This document shows positions 1 through 7,404 of a stretch of DNA of 10,699 bases, one piece after another; position 1 is the stretch's first letter, and each line of letters begins with the position of its first letter. The translations under genes were made by a program, and so were the position numbers. Location of the stretch: the NCBI GenBank assembly GCA_021158725.1, contig JAGGUB010000005.1, forward strand, positions 1 through 10,699. The letters run 5' to 3'. This DNA is from Caldifarciminota bacterium (GTDB lineage Bacteria > Hydrothermota > UBA3073 > NMUJ01). A model generated the notes under the pieces. The model searched no databases. It saw only the letters and a program-made list of their open reading frames with translations, and had not been told where the DNA came from.

Positions 1-1038
1 ATATTGATGGGTAAAAGTTACGATTATGGTGAGACGTGGGTGGATACGATCTATCACTACACGAGTTTCGATATGGGTATACCGAATCTGATAGGTGATA
101 CGTTATGGTTGGTTACTGGAGAAGGTGATACAGTTGCGGGTGTTATAGATTCCATATATACGGGGTTTACGTATGATCAGGATGTGACGATAGCACCTGA
201 TGGTAGTATACATTTTGTGGATACACATGTGTACTTTGTGAAGGCATCGTCTATATCACCATATTGGTACTGGTATGTGCCATACACGGGGATATTTGAT
301 TTCCACAGCGAGGATAATGGTGTGACATGGACGGCATCGAAGGTGGCTGACCTGAATGGGTTTGAGCCTGACGATGAGGAGGGTGAGATCGAGACCACAA
401 ATATGGTGGATATAGCAGCTGATGACCAGGGTAACCTTTACGTGGCATGGACAGATAGACCGGATACGGGGTTGGTTGAGAGTCCACACAGCAGTAACCA
501 GTATGATGATTACTATTTCCGTAACATATACTGTGCGGTGTCAACAGATGGTGGGTACACGTGGAGCGAACCTATCGAGGTGACGAATACACCAGATGTA
601 CCAGAGTATTCTTTACATCTGTGTCGTAAGGCGGATAGTGATAAGGGTGGTACGATATATATTGGGTTTACGGTGCCGGATTTGACACGGCCGTTTGAGT
701 CACCGGAGATGCTGGCAGATTACGTGCAGTGGCTATATATCGTTGAGATTAATGGGCTTACGGTGGGTGTAGATGAGGTAGCACGACGGGTGGATAGGTT
801 TGTGGTCACCCCATGTATAGCGAGCGATAAGGTGGTGATTAACTACGTGGTGGGTGATGAACCGAATGCACGGTTAGCTATATACGATGTGACTGGAAGG
901 GAGTTGAAGCAGATCGAGTTAAAAGATAGAGCAGGTAGGTGTGAGCTCGATGTGAGCAGGTTACCACAGGGTACGTATTTTGTGAGACTCATCACAGGTA
1001 GTAGCGTGCGGGAGGCTAAGTTTGTGGTGATCAAGTAA
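1..1038 (+). CDS. BNR/Asp-box repeat protein with T9SS-like C-terminal sorting domain (5' partial)
   Basis: The reading frame is open to the left edge, so the N-terminus and signal peptide lie outside the window. TTG at 4 and ATG at 7 are probably internal codons. Residue numbers count from position 4. Three Asp-box motifs (S-x-D-x-G-x-T-W type) are visible: SYDYGETW (5-12), SEDNGVTW (102-109) and STDGGYTW (180-187). They mark beta-propeller blades of the sialidase/BNR fold. The last 80 or so residues (about 266-344) resemble the T9SS type A sorting domain, with IYDVTGRE at 293-300, LPQGTYFVRL at 320-329 and a terminal basic/hydrophobic strand. In known T9SS bacteria this domain targets proteins through the outer membrane to the surface. 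A PorV/PorQ-family gene follows 21 bases downstream, which fits. The substrate is unknown and no sialidase active site can be assigned, so this may be a non-catalytic surface propeller. Confidence 0.85.
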   Translation: MLMGKSYDYGETWVDTIYHYTSFDMGIPNLIGDTLWLVTGEGDTVAGVIDSIYTGFTYDQDVTIAPDGSIHFVDTHVYFVKASSISPYWYWYVPYTGIFDFHSEDNGVTWTASKVADLNGFEPDDEEGEIETTNMVDIAADDQGNLYVAWTDRPDTGLVESPHSSNQYDDYYFRNIYCAVSTDGGYTWSEPIEVTNTPDVPEYSLHLCRKADSDKGGTIYIGFTVPDLTRPFESPEMLADYVQWLYIVEINGLTVGVDEVARRVDRFVVTPCIASDKVVINYVVGDEPNARLAIYDVTGRELKQIELKDRAGRCELDVSRLPQGTYFVRLITGSSVREAKFVVIK

Positions 1039-1059
1039 CCCGGGTGTGGTGGTTGTTCA

Positions 1060-1914
1060 ATGTGTACGGTATGGTTGATGCTAATCCTGGCATGGGGTGA
1101 TAAGTACACGGGTGAGATATTTGAGCTGGGGGCTGGTGCGTATGGACTGAGTATGGGTGAAGCTATCGTCGCTATTGTGGGTGATGCCACCGCTACATAC
1201 TGGAATCCTGCACGTATGCGTACGGTGGGTCGTGATGTATGGCTGATGTATTCGTCTGATTATGGTATGAAATACAATGGGGTGGCGTTTGTTAACTCAA
1301 ACGCCACCCACAGTATTGGAGGAGCGATATACTGGTTGAACATACCCGATATGGTGTTTACGGATACGATGAACCAGATCATCGGGCGTGCGGATCTTAA
1401 CGATTACATGATATATCTGGGGTATGCGGTGAGTATCGAGGGTTATGATGTGGGGGTGACGTTAAAGTCCATATACAGGGATTATTACGTAGATCGTGCG
1501 TATGGTATAGGGATGGATCTGGGGGTGGCTGGTTGTTATAAACATATACGGTGGGGGGTGGTGTTACGTAACGTATCGGGTACGTATATGTTTTGGGATT
1601 CTGGTGTACGTGATTTTGTGCCACCGACGATAGATGTAGGGATAGGGTACATCGGTAGAAATGTTAGGTTTGGTATGAGTGGTACGATTAACCTGGAACA
1701 TAGGGTGAGCGAGATACAGATGTTGAACCTCGACACACATGTGGGTGTGGAGTATGTGTATCGTAATCTTTTGGCAGGTAGGATAGGACGTACCCGTAAG
1801 GGTATTACGGTGGGGGTGGGGATAATCAAACCACCGTTTAGGGTGGATTATGCATTTTGTGGTATAGATATCGGGCAGATACATAGGGTGTCGTTCAATT
1901 GGACGTTGAAATGA
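1060..1914 (+). CDS. PorV/PorQ-family outer-membrane beta-barrel protein
   Basis: This 284-residue protein has the family signature at residues 21-51: a G-A-x-x-x-S-M-G-E-A stretch, an acidic/Ala segment, then Y-W-N-P-A. This matches the usual pattern of GxGARALGMGGAF followed by YWNPA. The rest is alternating Gly/aromatic beta-strand sequence ending in W-T-L-K, as expected for a membrane barrel. PorV-type proteins act in type IX secretion, shuttling substrates to the attachment complex. Other family members have no assigned role, so the exact function is open. The start is well fixed. The preceding gene's TAA (1036-1038) is in the same frame and no ATG, GTG or TTG lies between it and ATG 1060. 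The signal sequence is therefore only about 12 residues (MCTVWLMLILAW) with no Lys or Arg. The stop overlaps the next gene's start as ATGA, suggesting translational coupling. A perfect inverted repeat lies inside the gene at 1280-1309. Confidence 0.85.
   Translation: MCTVWLMLILAWGDKYTGEIFELGAGAYGLSMGEAIVAIVGDATATYWNPARMRTVGRDVWLMYSSDYGMKYNGVAFVNSNATHSIGGAIYWLNIPDMVFTDTMNQIIGRADLNDYMIYLGYAVSIEGYDVGVTLKSIYRDYYVDRAYGIGMDLGVAGCYKHIRWGVVLRNVSGTYMFWDSGVRDFVPPTIDVGIGYIGRNVRFGMSGTINLEHRVSEIQMLNLDTHVGVEYVYRNLLAGRIGRTRKGITVGVGIIKPPFRVDYAFCGIDIGQIHRVSFNWTLK
1280..1309 (+). repeat. Perfect 12-bp inverted repeat with 6-base loop inside the PorV-like gene
   Basis: The left arm GGGTGGCGTTTG (1280-1291) is exactly complementary to the right arm CAAACGCCACCC (1298-1309), with the loop TTAACT between. 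It lies wholly in coding sequence and covers residues 74-84. The transcript could form a GC-rich stem-loop. No T-run follows, so it is not a standard intrinsic terminator. The right arm is C-rich, unlike the surrounding G-rich coding strand. Confidence 0.9.
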
Positions 1915-3527
1915 AGTGGCAGGTGATGCATGTTGATTTGGACGACCGTAATGCGTTGAGTAAAAGGTTAGGTGTACCACCGATAATTGCGACACTATTG
2001 CTCAACCGCGGGTTAGATACAGAGGATAAGGTGCGTGAGTATCTTGAACCTAAGCTTGATGATCTGCACTCACCGTGGGGGTTCAGCAGGATGGAAGAGT
2101 TGGTGGATGACGTTCGTAAATCAATAAAGGCGGGTGATAAAATCGTGGTGTGGGGTGATGCAGATGCGGATGGTAGGATAGCGACTGTGGTGCTGATGAC
2201 AGTGCTACGATATGTGGGTGCGGATGTGGACTACTTCATACCGGATAGGTACAAGAAGGGGTTTGGATTAAACCGTGAAGATGTTGAGTTACTTGCAGGT
2301 AAAGGGGTGAGGTTTATCATAACAGTGGATTGCGCCACAAACAATAAGGAGATAGTCGACGAAGCGGTACGGAGGTGGGGTATGAAGGTGTGGGTGACGG
2401 ATCATCATCTACCTACAAGTAAGGATGTGGTGGATAAGCTCATAAACCCGCACGTAGATAGCTATCCGTACGAATATCTCGTAGGTAGTGGGGTTGCATA
2501 TAAGGTGGCACAGGCGATAGCTACGAAGTTGTGTGAGATGGATGATATGACGTGGTATGAGAGGTTTGGACACCTGATGTTTATTACTGCGTTAGGTACG
2601 ATAGCAGATAAGGGGTATCTATTGGGTGAGAACCGTACTTTGGTGAAGTTGGGACTCGAACGTGGTGAAGCGTTACGTCATATGGAAGGTAGCCCGTTCG
2701 CGTATAGGATGATGGCGGAAAGGGGTACAACATACATGGCGATAACGAATAACGTGTTACCGGTGATAAATGCACGTGACCCGGATATTGCTGAGGGTAG
2801 AGATCTTGTGGTGGAATACTTTCTTACGGATGAACGTAGGGCGGTGATCGAGATATTGGGGAGGTTGGAGTTCCTTGCACAGAGTTGGATGAGGAGGCTC
2901 AATTTCTATCTTAAGAGTTTGAGCGAGTTTGTGGATAACTCATCACGGGTGGTGTTCCTGGCACATGAGGATATACCGGCGAATCTGGTTGGCCCGCTCG
3001 CTAATAAGTTGCGTGAGATGTACGACAAATCAGCGATAGTGATAGGTGAGAATGGTAAAGGTGAAGTACGTGCGGTGGAGGGGGTGAACTTCTTCAATAT
3101 ACTAAAAGAGATACAGCATATGTTCAGTAGTTTTGGTGGCCACCCTGAAGCGTGTGGGTTTACGACACATCCGAAACTTGTACCGGATGTGAAGAGAGCG
3201 ATACTCGAGAGGGTGCCATTGACCTCACATAGGGTGGTGCTGGCGGATGCTGAGTTCGTGCCGAAATTCCTCACAACGGAGATATTCAATTACATTAAGA
3301 AGATGCAACCATTCGGTAAAGGTAACCCGCCACCTATGTTTGTTGCGTATAGGCAGAAATTCAATCCGGTTGAGAAAGGTGTGTTTATAGGTAAGCACTT
3401 TTTCTACTGTCCGAAGGAGTTCAGGAAGGAAGGTTACTGGGATATACTCTATAAGATTACCGATAGGAGAGAGCTGGTGATAATAGATGCACGAAGTGGA
3501 GATGAGGGTAGCACTCATAGGGCCTGA
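1911..3527 (+). CDS. recJ: RecJ-like single-stranded-DNA exonuclease (DHH/DHHA1 family)
   Basis: RecJ degrades single-stranded DNA 5' to 3' in recombination and repair using Mn or Mg. The 538-residue protein has the full RecJ order. The DHH domain carries GDADADG (82-88), the D140 motif (I-T-V-D-C) and T-D-H-H (163-166). N-P-H (179-181) and the A-L-G-T-I-A-D segment ending at D233 follow. The DHHA1 domain has F-G-G-H-P-E-A-C-G (408-416). The C-terminal OB-like part has PFGKGNPPP (467-475). The acidic and His metal ligands are therefore present. Motif spellings are unusual: GDADADG instead of GDYDADG, VDCA instead of VD(C/N)G, and NARDPD where NAxGR is usual. ATG 1911 was chosen because MKW matches the family N-terminus and forms an ATGA overlap with the upstream stop. 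An in-frame TTG at 1899 would add four residues. A divergent DHH phosphoesterase with another substrate is possible. Confidence 0.85.
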   Translation: MKWQVMHVDLDDRNALSKRLGVPPIIATLLLNRGLDTEDKVREYLEPKLDDLHSPWGFSRMEELVDDVRKSIKAGDKIVVWGDADADGRIATVVLMTVLRYVGADVDYFIPDRYKKGFGLNREDVELLAGKGVRFIITVDCATNNKEIVDEAVRRWGMKVWVTDHHLPTSKDVVDKLINPHVDSYPYEYLVGSGVAYKVAQAIATKLCEMDDMTWYERFGHLMFITALGTIADKGYLLGENRTLVKLGLERGEALRHMEGSPFAYRMMAERGTTYMAITNNVLPVINARDPDIAEGRDLVVEYFLTDERRAVIEILGRLEFLAQSWMRRLNFYLKSLSEFVDNSSRVVFLAHEDIPANLVGPLANKLREMYDKSAIVIGENGKGEVRAVEGVNFFNILKEIQHMFSSFGGHPEACGFTTHPKLVPDVKRAILERVPLTSHRVVLADAEFVPKFLTTEIFNYIKKMQPFGKGNPPPMFVAYRQKFNPVEKGVFIGKHFFYCPKEFRKEGYWDILYKITDRRELVIIDARSGDEGSTHRA

Positions 3528-4470
3528 AGGTGCAGGTAAGAGTACAATATTTTATCTGCTTACGGGGGTGAAGCCAGATCATTATGTAAAGGAGGTGCGA
3601 CCAGGTGTGATGAAGGTGCAGGATGATAGGTTGGATAGGTTAACACAGCTCGTTAAGCCAGATAAGGTGGTACATGCAACGATAGAGTTCTACGATATAC
3701 CTGAGGAGAGGTGGCATATGGCACAGGATGCGGATGTTGTTGCGATTACTATACCTTATTTTCGTGATAAGGGGCCACGTGAGTATTATGATGATGTACG
3801 TACTGCGATGGTGGTACGTGATCTGGAGATTATCGAGCATGCACTTACGCGGTTGTATAAGGAGCATAAGCATAGGGATGAACAGTTGGTGCATGTTTTG
3901 GAGAAACTAAAAGGGTGGTTGGAAGCCTGTACATATGTGGGTGATAAGCTAAGTGAGGACGAACGACGTAAGATTAGTGGGTATTCACTGTTGTCTATTA
4001 AGCCGTCGGTGGTGCTGGCGAACATGCGTGAGGTGGATGAGTTCGATAAATCCATATGGGAGGATACGGGTGAAGTGATCGTACCAACACGTGCGAAGTT
4101 GGAGGCTGAGATTATGGAGATGGATGAGGGTGAACGTGACGAGTTTTTACCGTTGCTTAAGGAAGGGCTCACTGCGGGACGGGTGGTGGCTGCAATATAT
4201 CAGGTGACAGATACCATCACGTTCTATACGATAGCACACAGACGTGTACAGGCGTGGCCAATACGTAGGGGAGTGACGGCTATTGAGGCGGCAGGTTTGG
4301 TACATTCCGATATAGCGAGAGGGTTCATAAAGGCTGAGGTGGCAAGTTATGACGAGTTTGTGCAGGTGGGTGACTGGGAGGCATTGAAAAAGGCGGGTAA
4401 GGTGAAGCTCGAAGGTAAGAGCTATCAGATAGAGGATGGCGATATCATAGAGTTTAAATTTCACGTATGA
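3487..4470 (+). CDS. YchF/OLA1-like P-loop protein with C-terminal TGS-like (DUF933) domain, degenerate GTPase core
   Basis: YchF/OLA1 proteins are ribosome-associated P-loop NTPases of the Obg family. This copy has 327 residues; E. coli YchF has about 363. The P-loop is GPEGAGKST (12-20). D-R-L-D (47-50) and V-K-P (56-58) match the conserved YchF segment before switch II. At the G3 position only D70-I-P remains, and the usual D-I-A-G-L-V-K-G-A-S plus Gly-rich stretch is missing. N-M-R-E (179-182) sits at the G4 position, as in the YchF NxxE type. Residues about 242-327 match the TGS-like C-terminus closely: F-Y-T, W-x-I-R-R-G-x-T-A, A-A-G-x-x-H-S-D, G-F-I-K-A-E, Y-x-x-F, E-G-K-x-Y, D-G-D and final F-K-F-H-V. 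ATG 3487 has GGTGAT five bases upstream. ATG 3502 is an alternative that aligns with the usual family start. The gene overlaps recJ by 41 bases (26 with the alternative). Nucleotide hydrolysis is doubtful. Confidence 0.8.
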   Translation: MHEVEMRVALIGPEGAGKSTIFYLLTGVKPDHYVKEVRPGVMKVQDDRLDRLTQLVKPDKVVHATIEFYDIPEERWHMAQDADVVAITIPYFRDKGPREYYDDVRTAMVVRDLEIIEHALTRLYKEHKHRDEQLVHVLEKLKGWLEACTYVGDKLSEDERRKISGYSLLSIKPSVVLANMREVDEFDKSIWEDTGEVIVPTRAKLEAEIMEMDEGERDEFLPLLKEGLTAGRVVAAIYQVTDTITFYTIAHRRVQAWPIRRGVTAIEAAGLVHSDIARGFIKAEVASYDEFVQVGDWEALKKAGKVKLEGKSYQIEDGDIIEFKFHV

Positions 4471-4475
4471 AATTT
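4456..4475. repeat. Inverted repeat spanning both stop codons of two convergent genes
   Basis: AAATTTCA (4456-4463) and TGAAATTT (4468-4475) are perfect 8-bp arms around the 4-base centre CGTA. The + strand TGA (4468-4470) and the - strand TGA (complement of 4461-4463) lie symmetrically in the arms. The stem is AT-rich with no strong T-run after it, so a bidirectional terminator role is only a possibility. It is the only structure seen at this tail-to-tail junction. Confidence 0.75.
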
Positions 4476-5333
4476 CTTAAGGTTCGGCTTTTGGGCTTCC
4501 TCGGTTTCTAATTTTTTAAGTGCAGCGTCTAACTCTTTAAGTGCAAGTGATATCTCTTCACCCTTGGGAGCTTTACCATGCCACTCTAAGCGGTTCTCCA
4601 TGTAGGAGACACCTTTGCCTTTGATGGTGTGTGCGATTATTATTGTGGGGCAACCATTTTGTGCGGCAGCTGATTGGAATGCGGATCTGAGTTGTATGAA
4701 GTTATGGCCATCGACTTCGATGACGTGCCAACCGAATGCACGCCACTTGTTGGGTAATGTGGTTAGACGTTTGATCTCGAAGACGGTGCCATCGATCTGT
4801 AACCTGTTATGATCGAGTACAGCACAGAGGTTGTCCAGCTTGTACTTGTAAGCACTCATGGCGGCTTCCCAGATTTGACCTTCCTCGATTTCGCCATCAC
4901 CCAGCACCACATACACGCGGTAGGGTTTGCGGTCAAGTTTACCGGCGAGTGCCACACCCACAGCAAACGACAGGCCATGGCCGAGCGATCCTGTTGTGGC
5001 TTCAACGCCTGGTATGTCTAAGTTGTACGGGTGACCTTGTAGGATATGGTCGCAACGTCGTAGGTGTAGTAGCTCAGAACGTGGGAAATAGCCAAGATCT
5101 GCAAGAATAGCGTAGAGGGCGGGTGCGGCATGGCCTTTGGAGAGTATTAAGCGGTCGCGGTGCTCCCAACGGGGGTTGTTGGGATCGTGGCGCATAATTT
5201 CGTAATAGAGTAGGACGAGTATCTCAACGATGGAGAGTGAGCCACCTGGGTGACCGGAACCTGCACGACCGAGCATCTCTATTATGGATTTCCTTATTTC
5301 AATAGCTTTGCGTTTCAGGTGGTAGAGGTCCAT
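4461..5333 (-). CDS. Transketolase, N-terminal (TPP-binding) subunit
   Basis: Transketolase moves two-carbon units between sugar phosphates, making for example erythrose 4-phosphate. In many bacteria and archaea it is split into two genes, and this 290-residue protein is the N-terminal half. Visible motifs are S-G-H-P-G-G (26-31), K-G-H-A-A-P-A-L-Y (66-74), G-S-L-G-H-G (115-120), the thiamine diphosphate/Mg motif from G145-D-G to N176 with E-I-E-E-G, G-K-G (239-241) and W-H-G (251-253). The last 30 or so residues are a charged tail. The C-terminal subunit, usually the next gene, is absent: downstream lies the oppositely oriented YchF-like gene, overlapped by 10 bases. The ATG overlaps the end of pdxA by 19 bases and no clear Shine-Dalgarno is seen, so translation is probably coupled. 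The gene is last in the - strand run. DXP synthase is excluded by size, because that enzyme is one long chain. Confidence 0.9.
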   Translation of the reverse strand: MDLYHLKRKAIEIRKSIIEMLGRAGSGHPGGSLSIVEILVLLYYEIMRHDPNNPRWEHRDRLILSKGHAAPALYAILADLGYFPRSELLHLRRCDHILQGHPYNLDIPGVEATTGSLGHGLSFAVGVALAGKLDRKPYRVYVVLGDGEIEEGQIWEAAMSAYKYKLDNLCAVLDHNRLQIDGTVFEIKRLTTLPNKWRAFGWHVIEVDGHNFIQLRSAFQSAAAQNGCPTIIIAHTIKGKGVSYMENRLEWHGKAPKGEEISLALKELDAALKKLETEEAQKPNLKKFHT

Positions 5334-6256
5334 GGGCTAACTTTTTGTGACCATTCATAACATGATTTTATGGCCTCCAGCATGCTACTGTGGTCAGCTA
5401 TGCCACGGCCAGCAATCTCATATGCGGTACCGTGATCGGGTGAGGTACGTATGAAAGGTAACCCGAGGGTTACGTTGATGGCACGACCGAATGAGGTTAG
5501 TTTCACAGGGATTAGACCCTGATCGTGATACATGGCGATTATGGCGTCAGCAGTGTGACGTGCGAAGTACGAGTCGGCTGGATGGGGACCAGATACGTGA
5601 TAGCCTGACTGTTGTAGCTCCTGGATGGCTGGTAGTATGATGCGTAGCTCTTCGTCACCTATCACACCATGGTCGCCGGCGTGGGGGTTGAGCCCCAGCA
5701 CGGCGATGTGTGGTGTACTTATGTTGAGGTAATGTGTGAGAAAGGTGTGAGTGAGCTTGACCTTTTCGATGATAGCGGTAGATGTAAGTGCATCCGCTAC
5801 TGCATGTATTGGTATATGGGTTGTCACTAAGGTGACACGTAGGGTGGGTGATAGCATCAACATAGCGTAGTGGGGTGCGTGTGTGAGCTCTGCAAGTAAG
5901 TCGGTATGGCCAGCGTAGGGGATGTTGGATAGATGCCAGCTGTATTTGTTTATGGGGGCGGTTACTAACCCACGTATGGTGCCACGAAGGGCAGCATCTA
6001 CAGCGGTGACAAATGCATCGTAGGAGAGCTTACCAGCAGCTGCGGAGGGTTCACCTACTTTTATATCTGATGGGGTGGGGATGTCGACAATCTCGTAGGG
6101 TATGGGGAGGTGAAGCTGTTCAGCTACACGGGTCCATATGGTACGGCTACCGAATAGCTTAACTGCGTGGGTGGGTAGCTGTAGGGCGTTTAGGGCTTTG
6201 AGGGTGACTTCGGGGCCAATACCGGCGGGATCACCTATGGTGATACCTATTGCCAT
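5315..6256 (-). CDS. pdxA: 4-hydroxythreonine-4-phosphate dehydrogenase PdxA
   Basis: PdxA oxidises 4-phosphohydroxy-L-threonine with NAD in the DXP-dependent route to pyridoxal 5'-phosphate. The product condenses with deoxyxylulose phosphate through PdxJ. The 313-residue protein starts with the typical G-I-T-I-G-D-P-A-G-I-G-P-E (4-16). Substrate-binding G-H-T-D is at 116-119. The three metal-ligand histidines are H147 (T-T-H-I-P), H192 (N-P-H-A-G-D) and H244 (Y-H-D-Q-G). Their spacing of 45 and 52 is close to the E. coli H166/H211/H266 set. R270-T-S-P-D-H-G-T-A and the N-terminal Gly-rich loop are also present, so the enzyme looks fully active. ATG 6254-6256 overlaps the upstream chaperone gene by 10 bases, with no evident Shine-Dalgarno. 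It lies directly after a SurA-like gene, as in the E. coli surA-pdxA operon. PdxA2-type homologues with other substrates cannot be excluded from sequence alone. Confidence 0.93.
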   Translation of the reverse strand: MAIGITIGDPAGIGPEVTLKALNALQLPTHAVKLFGSRTIWTRVAEQLHLPIPYEIVDIPTPSDIKVGEPSAAAGKLSYDAFVTAVDAALRGTIRGLVTAPINKYSWHLSNIPYAGHTDLLAELTHAPHYAMLMLSPTLRVTLVTTHIPIHAVADALTSTAIIEKVKLTHTFLTHYLNISTPHIAVLGLNPHAGDHGVIGDEELRIILPAIQELQQSGYHVSGPHPADSYFARHTADAIIAMYHDQGLIPVKLTSFGRAINVTLGLPFIRTSPDHGTAYEIAGRGIADHSSMLEAIKSCYEWSQKVSPWTSTT

Positions 6257-7404
6257 TTTGCTAAATACACAACAGGTACTGTATGTCGTATGTCGGTGAG
6301 TAGCTGGTTACTTAGGTACGATATTTTGTTATTCCATAAGAGGGAACGTAGTTGGGGTTTGGCTTCGTCAAACCCTAACCTGCGGGCTGGCCGTTTAGCT
6401 AATGCATACATGAGGAAGAAGCCGTTCTCTGTGGATATGGTGGTCGGGTTATGTAATGTGATGGAATCATACTCTATTGTGAAAGGTAAGTCGGTTAGTG
6501 ATAGCCATGTGTTGCCATCTGATAGCAACATGACTGATGAAGGTAGTGAGTGGAGGTCACCCTCACGTAGTAGTGACTTGACGTGTGTGAGGAGGTCGAG
6601 AGTCGCTTGTGTGTCAGCAGGTGTGGGGTACGCTTTTATTGTAAGCTGATACAGTGAGACGAAGCCAGCGACACGATCGGCTACGTATAGGAAGAGATAA
6701 CCCTGTGGCATGGGTAGGATTGAGTAATCACCGCGATCGAGTTGCAATAACCGGTTACCGTAGGTGGCGGAAAGGTACGAGATGAGTATGTTGCCTACAT
6801 AACCACGTGTACGTAATGCGGTGGTATCGTCGGAGAACCTGAGCAGCGAGTCAAACGGTACACCGTTTTTGAATAAGGTTATGATATGTTTGAGCCGCTG
6901 CTCCGCTATAGACATGCCTTCGTCTAACCTATAAGGGATGAAGGTGAGGTAACACTTGACAGCGGGTGGGGTGATGATGGAGTCCCTATGTTCTTTGTAG
7001 TAGGACCATAATTCGAGGTCGGTGAGTTTTAGCTCATCTGGGAAATGTTTCTGCAGTAGCTGGTAGATAAGTAAATCGTCACGTGATTTGGCACGCAATA
7101 AACGCTTTATATCGGAGGTGGGTAGGCCAAGTTTATCGACTAATGGTGATAGGGTTTGCCAGTTGGTTTGCAGCTGTTGCTCTACGGCTTCAGGACTGAC
7201 GGAGAGGGATTCACGGAGTGCTTGTTCAACCAGTATTTTATGATCGATGAGCGATTGTAGATATAATTTGCGGAGTGAATCGTTGGGTACAAGTCCTGAG
7301 AGGTATATTGTGAGGTCGAGTTCGGTTTGAGTGATAACTGTGGTATCACCAATGATGGCGAGTGGACGGTCGAGTAGTAGCGTGGTTAATACTAAAGCTA
7401 ACAT
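6247..7404 (-). CDS. SurA-like periplasmic chaperone with two degenerate parvulin-type domains
   Basis: This 385-residue protein has the SurA layout: a short hydrophobic N-terminus, a SurA_N-like helical region (about 15-135, with E-x-x-L-x-x-L-I-D-H-K-I-L-V-E-x-A at 45-62) and two parvulin-like domains. The first (about 147-245) has C-Y-L-T-F-I-P at the usual R-H-I-L-V strand, R-G-Y-V-G (200-204), and Q-G-Y-L-F-L-Y-V-A-D-R (234-244) for G-Y-H-I-x-K-V-x-D-R. The second (about 250-340) is more divergent, ending with E-N-G-F-F-L-M-Y-A-L-A-K-R (326-338). The usual catalytic His positions are not conserved, so it is more likely a chaperone for outer-membrane or secreted proteins than an active isomerase. 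The start shares one base with the upstream stop (TAATG). Only a rare ATT codon lies between this start and an in-frame stop upstream. The signal sequence MLALVLTTLLLDRPLA therefore has no basic residue before its hydrophobic core. Confidence 0.75.
   Translation of the reverse strand: MLALVLTTLLLDRPLAIIGDTTVITQTELDLTIYLSGLVPNDSLRKLYLQSLIDHKILVEQALRESLSVSPEAVEQQLQTNWQTLSPLVDKLGLPTSDIKRLLRAKSRDDLLIYQLLQKHFPDELKLTDLELWSYYKEHRDSIITPPAVKCYLTFIPYRLDEGMSIAEQRLKHIITLFKNGVPFDSLLRFSDDTTALRTRGYVGNILISYLSATYGNRLLQLDRGDYSILPMPQGYLFLYVADRVAGFVSLYQLTIKAYPTPADTQATLDLLTHVKSLLREGDLHSLPSSVMLLSDGNTWLSLTDLPFTIEYDSITLHNPTTISTENGFFLMYALAKRPARRLGFDEAKPQLRSLLWNNKISYLSNQLLTDIRHTVPVVYLAKWQ

Noticed and set aside
1899..1910. 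TTG 1899 as the recJ start
   Set aside because: ATG 1911 gives the normal family N-terminus and the ATGA coupling with the upstream gene. TTG has no better ribosome binding site.
1564..1995. 143-residue reading frame on the - strand across the PorV-recJ junction
   Set aside because: It is the mirror of two well-supported + strand genes, and its composition (Thr, Pro, His, Tyr) is that of an antisense shadow.
4456..4475. Classical intrinsic terminator at the convergent junction
   Set aside because: The stem is AT-only except for one G-C pair and no clear T-run follows on either strand. It is kept as an inverted repeat only.
6072..6107. Possible G-quadruplex on the + strand within pdxA (runs GGGG, GGGG, GGG, GGGG)
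   Set aside because: The central loop is about 17 bases, which makes a stable structure doubtful. G-runs are common on this G-rich strand.
6290..6649. 119-residue reading frame on the + strand inside the SurA-like gene
   Set aside because: There is no ribosome binding site or family resemblance. It is antisense to a gene with a clear SurA-like layout.
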